The notes beneath the pieces were generated by a model. That model worked only from the letters and a program-made list of their open reading frames with translations. It ran no database searches and was not told the origin of the DNA. Positions 17,689 through 25,596 of a stretch of DNA of 64,000 nt are shown piece by piece. Both the position numbers and the translations under genes were made by a program. The DNA lies in assembly GCF_002284535.1 (NCBI RefSeq), contig NZ_NPKH01000018.1, positions 44,375 through 108,374 on the forward strand, written 5' to 3'. This stretch comes from Mesorhizobium wenxiniae. Its GTDB lineage: Bacteria; Pseudomonadota; Alphaproteobacteria; Rhizobiales; Rhizobiaceae. Position 1 is the stretch's first letter, and every line of letters begins with the position of its first letter.

Positions 17689-18639
17689 ATGGTGAAAGTA
17701 GCAATTGTCGGCAGCGGGTTCATCGGGCGGGCCTGGGCGATCAGTTTCGCCCGCGCCGGCCACGACGTGCGGATGTGGGACCAGTCGCCGGCCGCGACGG
17801 CCGGCGCGCATGATTATATCGCCGGCGTTCTCGGCGACCTCGCCGCGAATGATCTGCTGCGGGGACAGGCAATCGACGCCGTGCTTGGTCGCATCGCCGT
17901 CGTGGCAGAACTGGGCGAGGCGCTGGCCGATGCGGTCCATATCCAGGAGGAGAACACGCCGGAAAACCTCGAGGTGAAGCGCGAGGTGTTCTCGCAGATC
18001 GATGCAATGGCCGCTCCGCAAGCGGTGATCGCCAGTTCCACCTCGGCGTTGCTGCCGTCGAAATTCACCGACCATCTGCAAGGGCGGCACCGCTGCCTGG
18101 TCGTGCATCCGATCAATCCGCCCTACCTCATCCCGGCTGCGGAAGTCGTGCCGGCGCCATGGACGTCTTCGGAAACGGTCGAAAGGACCCGCGCCCTTCT
18201 CGTCGCCGCAGGCCACGCGCCGCTGGTGATGAAGCACGAGCTCGACGGCTTCATCATGAACCGCCTGCAGGGCGCCCTGCTGGAGGAGGTTTTTCGACTT
18301 GTCGCCGACGGCTATGCCAGCGTCGAGGATGTCGATATCGGCATTCGCGACGGGCTGGCGCTGCGCTGGTCGTTCATGGGGCCGTTCGAAACGATCGACC
18401 TCAATGCGCCGGGCGGCGTACGCGACTATGTCGAGCGCTATCAGTCGATCTATTCCAACATTTTTCCGCAGATGCTGCGCCGTGTCGACTGGGCCGGCGA
18501 GGTCATCGAAACGGTAGAGGCCGACCGCCGCAAGCGCCTGCCGCGGGAAGAACTCGGCGAACGGCAGGTTTGGCGCGACCGCCGGCTGATGGCGCTGGCG
18601 GCGCACAAGAAAAAATCGGATCAGGAGTTTGGAAGATGA
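17689..18639 (+). CDS. 3-hydroxyacyl-CoA dehydrogenase family protein (carnitine/gulonate dehydrogenase-like)
   Basis: 316 residues from ATG 17689, preceded by GAGGAGG. The N-terminal Rossmann domain starts VAIVGSGFIGRAWAISFARAGH; then SSTSALLPS, HPINPPYLIPAAEVVP and DGFIMNRLQGALLEE, typical of single-domain 3-hydroxyacyl-CoA dehydrogenases that also act on free hydroxy acids such as L-carnitine or L-gulonate. Its coupling to BKACE (ATGA overlap at 18636) resembles carnitine catabolism, in which a dehydrogenase makes 3-dehydrocarnitine for BKACE cleavage. Here the substrate is only inferred to be a beta-hydroxy acid. Confidence 0.9.
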   Translation: MVKVAIVGSGFIGRAWAISFARAGHDVRMWDQSPAATAGAHDYIAGVLGDLAANDLLRGQAIDAVLGRIAVVAELGEALADAVHIQEENTPENLEVKREVFSQIDAMAAPQAVIASSTSALLPSKFTDHLQGRHRCLVVHPINPPYLIPAAEVVPAPWTSSETVERTRALLVAAGHAPLVMKHELDGFIMNRLQGALLEEVFRLVADGYASVEDVDIGIRDGLALRWSFMGPFETIDLNAPGGVRDYVERYQSIYSNIFPQMLRRVDWAGEVIETVEADRRKRLPREELGERQVWRDRRLMALAAHKKKSDQEFGR

Positions 18640-19598
18640 CGGAAACAAGCCGCAAGCCCGGCGCCCAGCTGCCCAAAGGCAAAGTTATCATCACCTGCGC
18701 GGTGACCGGGGCGATCCATACACCGACCATGTCGCCCTATCTGCCGATCACCCCAGACCAGATCGCCGCTGAGGCGATCGCGGCGGCGGAGGCAGGCGCG
18801 GCGATCCTGCACCTGCATGCCCGCGACCCCGAGACCGGCAAGCCCGACCAGACGCCGGCGGCCTTCGCCCGCTTCCTGCCGCGCATCAAGCAGGCCACCA
18901 ATGCCGCCATCAACATCACCACCGGCGGCAGTCCCTACATGAAGGTCGAGGAACGCGTGCGCCCGGCCGCCGAATTCAAGCCTGAGGTCGCCTCGCTCAA
19001 CATGGGCTCAATCAATTTCGGGCTCTATCACCTCGTCGACAAATACGAGACTTTCAAGTTCGACTGGGAAAAGCCGCATCTGGAAGCGACGCGCGACCTT
19101 GTCTTCCGCAACTCGTTCAAAGACATCGAATACATTCTTGCGATCTGCTACGATAACGGCACGCGCTTCGAGTTCGAGTGCTATGACATTGCCCATCTCT
19201 ACAATCTCTCGCACTTCGCCGATCGCGGGCTGGTGAAGCCGCCGTTCTTCGTGCAGTCGGTGTTCGGTCTGCTTGGCGGCATCGGCACGCACCCCGAAGA
19301 TGTCGCCCATATGAAGCGCACCGCCGACCGGCTGTTCGGCGACCAGTTCCGCTGGTCGGTGCTCGGCGCCGGCGCCAGCCAATTGCGCATCGCGGCGCAA
19401 TCGGCTGCGCTTGGCGGCAACATCCGCGTCGGGCTCGAAGACAGTCTGTGGGCCGGCAAGGGCAAGCTTGCCAAATCGAACGCCGAGCAGGTGGTGCTTG
19501 CCCGCAAGATCATCGAGGGGCTCGGCATGGAAGTGGCGACGCCCGACGAGGCGCGCGAGATCCTGTCACTGAAGGGCGGCGACAAGGTCGCGTTCTGA
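18636..19598 (+). CDS. Beta-keto acid cleavage enzyme (BKACE, DUF849)
   Basis: 320 residues with the BKACE TIM-barrel signature: VIITCAVTGAIHTPTMSPYLPIT at the start, the metal-ligand segment LHLHARDPETG, INITTGGSP, ASLNMGSINF, and VGLEDSLWAGKG. BKACE enzymes bind Zn and condense a beta-keto acid with acetyl-CoA, giving acetoacetate plus a new CoA thioester. The gene overlaps the dehydrogenase stop by 4 bp, so the dehydrogenase probably makes its beta-keto substrate. The acyl-CoA dehydrogenase that follows could act on the CoA product. The substrate subgroup cannot be told without alignment of the active-site residues. Confidence 0.93.
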   Translation: MTETSRKPGAQLPKGKVIITCAVTGAIHTPTMSPYLPITPDQIAAEAIAAAEAGAAILHLHARDPETGKPDQTPAAFARFLPRIKQATNAAINITTGGSPYMKVEERVRPAAEFKPEVASLNMGSINFGLYHLVDKYETFKFDWEKPHLEATRDLVFRNSFKDIEYILAICYDNGTRFEFECYDIAHLYNLSHFADRGLVKPPFFVQSVFGLLGGIGTHPEDVAHMKRTADRLFGDQFRWSVLGAGASQLRIAAQSAALGGNIRVGLEDSLWAGKGKLAKSNAEQVVLARKIIEGLGMEVATPDEAREILSLKGGDKVAF

Positions 19599-19633
19599 GG
19601 CGGCTCGCCTGTCGCCGCATGGTGGCGCCGCTG

Positions 19634-19917
19634 GGGTCAACCGTCGATGCAGAAGGCTTTCCCTGCTGCCCTCGTCTACGACGGGCGGCTGGTGCGTTAC
19701 GCACCCGACGGCAGCGTCGATCGCATCATCGACATGCCCGTCAAGAAGATCACCAGCGTGATGTTAGGCGGACCGAAGCTCGACACCCTATACGTGACCT
19801 CGATGGCAAAACCGCCGCTGCCGCGCTTCCCCGGGCGATGGCGTTCTAGGCGGCAGCCTGTTCGCCATAACCGGCCTTGGCATCAAAGGCGCCGCGGAAC
19901 CGCGCTTCGCCGGATGA
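19634..19917 (+). pseudogene. SMP-30/gluconolactonase C-terminal remnant
   Basis: The C-terminal end of an SMP-30 beta-propeller lactonase in three frames: GSTVDAEGF, then LVYDGRLVRYAPDGSVDRII and SVMLGGPKLDTLYVTSMA, then GGSLFAITGLGIKG up to TGA at 19915. Shifts fall near 19670 and 19840 (an apparent extra C in CTTCCCCGGG). About two thirds of the family length is missing at the 5' end, so this is a relic rather than a simple base-call problem. It lies between BKACE and acyl-CoA dehydrogenase genes. Confidence 0.75.
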
Positions 19918-20053
19918 CGGCGGCGGCAAAAGAGGATAGAGGCGAACGAAGAAACGAGCGCTTGCTCGATTTCTACATGTTGACGCAATGCGTTTCGGCG
20001 ATCTCGTCCATGGGTCGATGGCGGCCACCTCGTTTCATCGCTGTGAGGTTTCC

Positions 20054-21265
20054 ATGAATTTCGACATTCCCGCCCGCACCGAAGATTACCGTGTCCGCAT
20101 TGCCGACTTCGTCGAGCAGGAGATCCTGCCGCTCGAGGCCGACAAGGCATCCTATGACGCGCACGAAAATATCGCCTTGCCGCTGCTGGAGGCACTCCGC
20201 GCCAAGGCGCGGATGGCGGGCCTGTGGTGCCTGCAGCTCAAGCCCGAAACCGGCGGCGCCGGTCTTGGCAAGATGGACATGGCGGTCTGCTACGAGGAGA
20301 TGAACCGGTCGATCTTCGGGCCCGTGGTGTTCAATTCGGCTGCGCCCGACGATGGCAACATGATGGTTCTGGAGGCGCTCGGCACACCGGCGCAAAAGCA
20401 AAAATGGCTGAAGCCGATCGTCGAGGGCAAGGTGCGCTCTGCCTTTGCCATGACCGAACCGCACCCCGGCGGCGGCTCTGATCCTTCGATGATTATGACG
20501 CGTGCGAAGCGGCGCGGCGACAAATATGTGGTGACCGGCCGCAAATGGTTCATCACCGGCGCGGAGGGGGCCAGCCATTTCATTCTGATCGCGCGAACCT
20601 CGGACGACCCGCGCCATGGTCTGTCGGCCCTGATGTTCCACAAGGACCAGCCGGGCTGGCGCATCATGCGCCGCATCGAGATCATGGGCCCGGAGGAGCA
20701 TGGCGGGCATTGCGAGCTGGAATTCGATGGGCTCGAAATCCCTGTCGAAGACATGCTGGTCGGCGAAGGCAGGGGCATGAAGGTGACGCAGGTGCGGCTC
20801 GGCCCGGCACGACTTACCCACTGCATGCGCTGGCTCGGACTGTCCAGGCGCTGCGTCGAGATCGCGCGCGCCTACGCTGCCGAGCGCCATGGTTTCGGCC
20901 AGCGTCTCGCCGATCGCGAAAGCGTCCAGCTGAAGCTTGGCGACCTCGCCATGCGCATCGAGATTGGCCGCATCCTGGTGATGAAGGCTGCGTGGGAACT
21001 GGACCGCGGCGGCTTTGCCCGCAAGGAAGTGGCGATGGCCAAGGTCCAGGTCGCCAATGTGCTGCATGACGCGGCCGATGTGGCGATCCAGATCAATGGC
21101 GCGCGGGGCTATTCGAAGGACACGGTGCTCGAATGGATTTACCGCTATGCTCGCCAGGCGCGGCTGGTCGACGGTGCCGATGAGGTCCACAAGATGGTGC
21201 TGAACCGTTTCCTCAATGAGGAAGAGAGGGGCTTCTGGCGCTGGACTGTCGAAGGCGAGGCATAG
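20054..21265 (+). CDS. Acyl-CoA dehydrogenase family protein
   Basis: 403 residues from ATG 20054 with GTGAGG upstream; a longer frame to 19988 lacks conservation. FAD and substrate motifs: FAMTEPHPGGGSDPS, GRKWFITGAEGA, MGPEEHGGHCELEFD, and the C-terminal VDGADEVHKMVLNR. This resembles the ACAD10/ACAD11-type group that acts on unusual or 4-hydroxy acyl-CoAs, and the next gene encodes the kinase-fold partner often fused to it in eukaryotes. Its likely job is oxidation of the CoA product of the upstream pathway. Cytosolic, FAD-dependent. Confidence 0.93.
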   Translation: MNFDIPARTEDYRVRIADFVEQEILPLEADKASYDAHENIALPLLEALRAKARMAGLWCLQLKPETGGAGLGKMDMAVCYEEMNRSIFGPVVFNSAAPDDGNMMVLEALGTPAQKQKWLKPIVEGKVRSAFAMTEPHPGGGSDPSMIMTRAKRRGDKYVVTGRKWFITGAEGASHFILIARTSDDPRHGLSALMFHKDQPGWRIMRRIEIMGPEEHGGHCELEFDGLEIPVEDMLVGEGRGMKVTQVRLGPARLTHCMRWLGLSRRCVEIARAYAAERHGFGQRLADRESVQLKLGDLAMRIEIGRILVMKAAWELDRGGFARKEVAMAKVQVANVLHDAADVAIQINGARGYSKDTVLEWIYRYARQARLVDGADEVHKMVLNRFLNEEERGFWRWTVEGEA

Positions 21266-21287
21266 GGACGCGCGCTCAGGAGGAAAG

Positions 21288-22325
21288 ATGGCGCAGCCGT
21301 TGAATGCGGACTTCGATCCTGCGGCATTGAAGGGTTTTCTGGCGAGCCGCTTCGGCGATGCCTCAATGTCGCTCGGGCGGATCGGCGGCGGACAGTCCAA
21401 TCCTACCTATTTCGTGGACTATGGTGCGCATCGCATGGTGCTGCGCAAGAAGCCGGCCGGGCCGATCCTGCGCGGGGCGCATGCCGTCGATCGCGAATTC
21501 CGCGTGCTTGAAGCGCTGGCACCGACCAACGTCCCGGTGCCCGGGCCGGTGCTCTATCACGACGGTGCCGAGCTGCTCGGCACGCCCTTCTACCTGATGG
21601 AGCGGCTGGATGGTCGCGTCTTCCACGATTGTTCGCTGCCTGGCCTTTCGCCCGCCGAGCGACGCGGCATCTATTTCGGCATGGCAGAAGCGATGGCCAA
21701 ATTGCATGCCGTCCGTCCCGACGAGGTCGGTCTCGGCGACTACGGCCGGCCCGGCAACTATTTCGAGCGCCAGATTGGCCGCTGGACCAGGCAGCTCAGG
21801 GAATCGCCGAGCGACAGAATTCCGGCACTCGAAGCGGTCGCCGACTGGCTACCGCAGCATATGCTCGTGGATGATGGGCGCCTGTCGATCGCCCATGGCG
21901 ACTTCCGCCTCGGAAATCTGCTGTTCCATCCCGACAAGCCGCAGGTGATCGGCATTCTCGATTGGGAGCTGTCGACGATCGGCCATCCGCTCGCCGATCT
22001 CGGCTTTTGCTCGATGACCTGGCATTCGGCCCCGGACGAATATGGCGGTATCCTCGGCCTCGATCACGAGGCACTCGGCATCCCCAGCCAGCGCGAATTC
22101 CTCGACCATTATTTCGCCCATGCCGTGCCCACCGCGCCCCTGCAACGCTTCCACCTGGTTTTTTCGCTGTTCCGTTTCGCCGTGATCTTCGTCGGCATCG
22201 CCGACCGGGCGCGGGCAGGCAGCGCGGCGTCGGCCGATGCCGCCAGCACGTCGCCGCTCGCCCGCCGTTTTGCCGTACGTGCTCAAGAGATCATCCAAGG
22301 GGCAAGACCGTGGAGCGCCGCCTGA
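21288..22325 (+). CDS. APH-type phosphotransferase family protein (ACAD10/11 kinase-domain like)
   Basis: 345 residues from ATG 21288, preceded by AGGAGG. Kinase-fold motifs: IGGGQSNPTYFV, MVLRKKPAG (ATP-lysine region), the catalytic loop IAHGDFRLGNLLFHP and the metal-binding DWELSTIGHPLADL. In the ACAD10/11 system the kinase phosphorylates a 4-hydroxyacyl-CoA and the dehydrogenase partner turns the phosphorylated compound into an enoyl-CoA. The two genes are 22 bp apart in the same direction, so a hydroxyacyl-CoA substrate is a reasonable inference. It is not an antibiotic-resistance gene by context. Confidence 0.9.
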   Translation: MAQPLNADFDPAALKGFLASRFGDASMSLGRIGGGQSNPTYFVDYGAHRMVLRKKPAGPILRGAHAVDREFRVLEALAPTNVPVPGPVLYHDGAELLGTPFYLMERLDGRVFHDCSLPGLSPAERRGIYFGMAEAMAKLHAVRPDEVGLGDYGRPGNYFERQIGRWTRQLRESPSDRIPALEAVADWLPQHMLVDDGRLSIAHGDFRLGNLLFHPDKPQVIGILDWELSTIGHPLADLGFCSMTWHSAPDEYGGILGLDHEALGIPSQREFLDHYFAHAVPTAPLQRFHLVFSLFRFAVIFVGIADRARAGSAASADAASTSPLARRFAVRAQEIIQGARPWSAA

Positions 22326-22401
22326 AAGGAGCGTTCGTGCCCAGGCCCTTTCCTACACGCGGTGTCAGCAATCCAATCACAGAGGCTTTGCGAACGCCGG
22401 A

Positions 22402-22707
22402 TCACGACCGGCGGGCAGCGCTTCGTCGGCTGGCAACCAGCTTCAGCCAAGGCGCCAAATGGAAGGCGCTCATCAGCAAATACATCATGACCATTCCGCT
22501 CAGCGGCGACGCATCTTGCGCCGCCGAGCAGATCATGTCCGCACCACCGGCAACGGCCGTCTGCAGCGCCATCATTGCGAAGGTTGGCGCGGCTGCCAGG
22601 GATAGCCAGTCGGCCGCGCCGCGGGCGGCGACATTGTCGCTTGGGAAATCGGCAGATCCGCTGCCTGCGGGCGGCATCTTCTGCGTATCGTTGGAGTGCA
22701 GTGTCAT
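22402..22707 (-). CDS. Small membrane protein of unknown function
   Basis: 101 residues, minus strand, 6 bp upstream of the DUF899 gene. The N-terminal third is polar; two hydrophobic segments follow (ADWLSLAAAPTFAMMALQTAV and GMVMMYLLMSAFHLAPWLKL), suggesting a two-span inner-membrane protein. The pattern resembles short hypothetical proteins seen beside DUF899 genes in rhizobia, but no function is recognised. It is convergent with the phosphotransferase gene. Confidence 0.65.
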   Translation of the reverse strand: MTLHSNDTQKMPPAGSGSADFPSDNVAARGAADWLSLAAAPTFAMMALQTAVAGGADMICSAAQDASPLSGMVMMYLLMSAFHLAPWLKLVASRRSAARRS

Positions 22708-22713
22708 CGAACG

Positions 22714-23484
22714 TCAGCCTTGGCCGTACTCGTCGTGACGGCGCCACCAGACGCCCGTCTCGTTACGCCCTCGGGGCGCGCGGTCGAGCCACTGATACAT
22801 GCCCCAGAGGCCGTCCAATCCGCGCGCATAGGTGGAATAGGCGTGGTAGACGACGCCGTCCTCGAGCACGAACGTGCTCATGCCTGGCCTCTCGCGCGTG
22901 TACGTGGCCATGTCTGTTCCGCTCATTGCAGCGAACGTCTCGGAGCCGTCGGCAGTCGTACGCGAGGGTATCTCGGCGAGAGGTGCCTCGCGGACATAGT
23001 TGTATTCGATGCCTTCCTCGCGCTGCTGCTCCTCGGTGAACGAAACGTCGAAGTCGAAATTGAAGTCGCTGCCGTGTGAGGACGCCCAGGGGAACGTCCA
23101 TTCCATTCGCCGCTTGTACGCCTGCAGCTTCGCGAGCGGTGCCCGCGATACCGCCGAAAGCGTGACGTCGTGGTTGGCCAGGTGGAGGACGAAGCCGTCG
23201 AATCCATCCGCGATCGCTGAGCAGGCCGGACAGCCCGCCGTGTAATCAGGCCCGAACATGAAGTGGTAGACGAGGAGCTGCGAGCGTCCCCTGAAAAGGT
23301 CTGCCAGTGAGGCGCTGCCTTCATCGGTCTCGAATCGGTAATCCTTGTCGATCCGAACCCAAGATAATTCCTGCCGCCGCCGCGCCACCTCATCGCTTTG
23401 GCGCGTGAGCTCCTTCTCCGCCTTGAGCAGATCAAGCCGCGCCGCCAGCCACTCCTCACGTGTTCCGGTTCTGTGTGTCGGCAT
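22714..23484 (-). CDS. DUF899 family protein, thioredoxin-like fold
   Basis: 256 residues. Family features: EEWLAARLDLLKAEKELTR, a WVRIDKDYRFET strand, LVYHFMFGPDY followed by the redox-like CPAC motif (GCPACSAIADGFDG), and the C-terminal LWGMYQWLDRAPRGR. DUF899 proteins are thioredoxin-like and uncharacterised enzymatically. It is divergent from the HTH regulator gene and followed by the small membrane protein gene, so these probably form one unit responding to the same signal. Confidence 0.92.
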   Translation of the reverse strand: MPTHRTGTREEWLAARLDLLKAEKELTRQSDEVARRRQELSWVRIDKDYRFETDEGSASLADLFRGRSQLLVYHFMFGPDYTAGCPACSAIADGFDGFVLHLANHDVTLSAVSRAPLAKLQAYKRRMEWTFPWASSHGSDFNFDFDVSFTEEQQREEGIEYNYVREAPLAEIPSRTTADGSETFAAMSGTDMATYTRERPGMSTFVLEDGVVYHAYSTYARGLDGLWGMYQWLDRAPRGRNETGVWWRRHDEYGQG

Positions 23485-23594
23485 CGTTCGTCTCCTTCCT
23501 CGATGTTCGCACCGTTTTCGATACGGCGCGTTTCGATACAGCGCGCTGGCTGTTGGCCCTGAGATAGATTAGGACCGGACATCGAATGGTGAGA

Positions 23595-23608
23595 GTTACA
23601 AATGTGAC
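23595..23608. promoter_or_regulatory. Imperfect inverted repeat before the HTH regulator
   Basis: GTTACAAATGTGAC (arms GTTACA/TGTGAC, one mismatch) ends 9 bp before the regulator start, in the 133-bp divergent gap with the DUF899 gene. It could be an autoregulatory operator, or simply part of the leader. Confidence 0.25.
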
Positions 23609-23617
23609 GGGATTCCG

Positions 23618-24838
23618 ATGGACTCGCTGATCACCGCTGCGGCGCGCGCCCTCGCAACGGGTGATCCCCTAGGCGCTTTGAAGCGGGTCGCCCTGCGTGA
23701 CGATGCGCCTGCGCTTGCGCTGCGCGGCATCGCCATGGCGCAGCTCGGCGATCTCGTTCGAGCAAAGGCTCTCCTCAAAAGTGCTGCGCGCGCCTTCGGT
23801 CCGAAAGAGGCCGTGGCCCGCGCGAGGTGCGTCGTCGCCGAAGCCGAGATCGCACTCGTCTCGCGTGACCTCGGGTGGCCGGCGAAGGCACTCGACGCCG
23901 CGCGGGCGACGCTTGAAAACCACGGCGACCGCTTTAATGCCGCGCATGCGCGCAATCTCGAGGCTCGGCGCCTGCTCCTGATCGGACGCCTCGACGAGGC
24001 CGAGCGCAGGCTGGCCGGGTTCGATCCCACACCGCTCCCACCCGCGTCGAGGGCCGCCCACGAGCTGGTGATTGCGGGGCTCGCGATTCGACGCCTCCGG
24101 ACCAAGGCGGCGCGCGCTGCGCTCGCTCGGGCCGAGCATGCCGCCCGCGAGGCGGACATCCCGGCGCTGACGGCAGAGGTCGAAAGCGCATCCCTCGTGA
24201 TGAACACGCCCGCGGCGCGCCTGATCGCGCGTGGTGAGGAGCGCCCGCTCCTGCTTGAGGAGGTCGAAGCGCTGCTGGCGTCGGGGGCGCTCGTCGTCGA
24301 CGCCTGCCGCAATATCGTGCGGGACGCCGGCATGATCGTCCCGCTCGCGACGCGCCCGGTCTTGTTCGCGCTTGCCCGCACGCTGGGCGAAGCCTGGCCC
24401 GCGGACGTGCCGCGAAGCACGCTCGTCGCCCGCGCGTTCGGCGGCAAGCACGCCGATGAATCGCATCGCGCCCGGTTGCGGGTCGAAGTCGGTCGGCTTC
24501 GCGCGGAGCTGCGGTCACTGGCGGATGTGAGCGCGACCAAGCGAGGCTTTGCGCTTAAGCCGCGCCGCCCACGCGATGTGGTGGTTCTGGCACCGCCCGT
24601 CGACGAGCAGCATGCAGCGGTGCTCGCCTTCCTCGCTGATGGCGAGTCGTGGTCGAGCTCGGCGCTCGCAATTGCGCTCGGAGCCAGCTCGCGCACCGTG
24701 CAGCGATCGCTCGAGCAGCTTGCGGCAGCAGGCAAGGTGCAATCGTTCGGTCGCGGGCGAGCGCGCCGTTGGATGACCCCGCCCGTGCCGGGATTCCCGA
24801 CAATCTTGTTACTCCCCGGCTCACTATCTGGCTACTAG
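23618..24838 (+). CDS. Putative HTH transcriptional regulator with helical-repeat N-terminus
   Basis: 406 residues. The N-terminal two thirds is Ala/Arg/Leu-rich and built of TPR-like helical pairs (ALALRGIAMAQLGDLVRAKALL, ALDAARATLENHG, LEARRLLLIGRLDEAERRL). The C-terminus has two helix-turn-helix-like parts: DVPRSTLVARAFGGKHADESHRARLRVEVGRLRAEL and SSSALAIALGASSRTVQRSLEQLAAAGKVQ. The latter is a clear recognition-helix pattern. It is unrelated to GntR or IclR regulators. Position between a divergent DUF899 gene and a codirectional beta-propeller gene suggests it controls both. Confidence 0.75.
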   Translation: MDSLITAAARALATGDPLGALKRVALRDDAPALALRGIAMAQLGDLVRAKALLKSAARAFGPKEAVARARCVVAEAEIALVSRDLGWPAKALDAARATLENHGDRFNAAHARNLEARRLLLIGRLDEAERRLAGFDPTPLPPASRAAHELVIAGLAIRRLRTKAARAALARAEHAAREADIPALTAEVESASLVMNTPAARLIARGEERPLLLEEVEALLASGALVVDACRNIVRDAGMIVPLATRPVLFALARTLGEAWPADVPRSTLVARAFGGKHADESHRARLRVEVGRLRAELRSLADVSATKRGFALKPRRPRDVVVLAPPVDEQHAAVLAFLADGESWSSSALAIALGASSRTVQRSLEQLAAAGKVQSFGRGRARRWMTPPVPGFPTILLLPGSLSGY

Positions 24839-24878
24839 TGTCGGGATAATTCAACAGATCTGAGCCTGGAGGAGAAGC

Positions 24879-25532
24879 ATGAAACGATCTGCAGCCGAAG
24901 TCCTCCGCGAATATGGACCCTTTCCGGGTGTCGACCAGGTGGCTGGGGTTACGTTCGATGGTCAGCATGTCTGGTTTGCGTCCGGAGACAGGCTGAACGC
25001 CTTGGATCCTGCGAGCGGGAAAGTGGTTCGCGCGATTGAGGTCGCCGCGCACGCAGGAACGGCCTTCGACGGTCAGCACCTGTTCCAGATCGCCGAAGAT
25101 CGCATCCAGAAGATCGATCCCAACACAGGCCGCGTGCTCGCCACGATTCCGGCGCCAGGTGGCGGCGGCGACTCCGGGCTCGCCTGGGCCGAAGGCTCAC
25201 TTTGGGTGGGGCAGAATCGCGGTCGCAAAATCCATCAGATCGACCCGCAGACAGGGGCAGTTCTTCGCACAATCGATTCCAACCGGATCGTCACAGGGGT
25301 CACCTGGATCGACGGCGAACTCTGGCACGGCACCTGGGAAGGTGACGAGAGCGACGTCAGGCGGATAGATCCTGAAACCGGAAAGGTCCTGGAGAAGCTT
25401 GATATGCCCCCTGGAACAGGCGTGTCGGGACTCGAGTCCGATGGTGGCGATCAGTTCTTCTGCGGCGGCGGAAACAGCGGCAAGGTGAGAGCCATCCGCC
25501 GGCCCAGGCGAGGCTCCGAGGAGCGTTCATGA
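24879..25532 (+). CDS. Glutaminyl-cyclotransferase/YncE-like beta-propeller protein
   Basis: 217 residues made of repeated blades: VAGVTFDGQHVWFASGDRL, LDPASGKVVRAIE, GTAFDGQHLFQIAEDRI, IDPNTGRVLATIP, GLAWAEGSLWVGQ, IDPQTGAVLRTI, and GVTWIDGELWHGT. No signal peptide, so cytosolic. Such proteins are often labelled glutamine cyclotransferase or Vgb-lyase-like, but catalytic residues cannot be assigned here. AGGAG lies just before the start, 40 bp after the HTH regulator gene. It is probably part of the DUF899-associated unit. Confidence 0.7.
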   Translation: MKRSAAEVLREYGPFPGVDQVAGVTFDGQHVWFASGDRLNALDPASGKVVRAIEVAAHAGTAFDGQHLFQIAEDRIQKIDPNTGRVLATIPAPGGGGDSGLAWAEGSLWVGQNRGRKIHQIDPQTGAVLRTIDSNRIVTGVTWIDGELWHGTWEGDESDVRRIDPETGKVLEKLDMPPGTGVSGLESDGGDQFFCGGGNSGKVRAIRRPRRGSEERS

Positions 25533-25596
25533 AGCTGAGCCCACCGTTGCAACAGTTCGACGATGAAGCTGAGAGCGTCCCGCGGCAGGGAAAATC

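Noticed and set aside
19973..21400. 475-codon minus-strand open frame opposite the acyl-CoA dehydrogenase gene
   Set aside because: Composition is typical of an antisense shadow, and the sense strand encodes a complete enzyme.
21288..22325. Aminoglycoside resistance gene
   Set aside because: The APH fold and HGD motif are shared with ACAD10/11-type kinases, and the adjacent acyl-CoA dehydrogenase points to metabolism rather than resistance.
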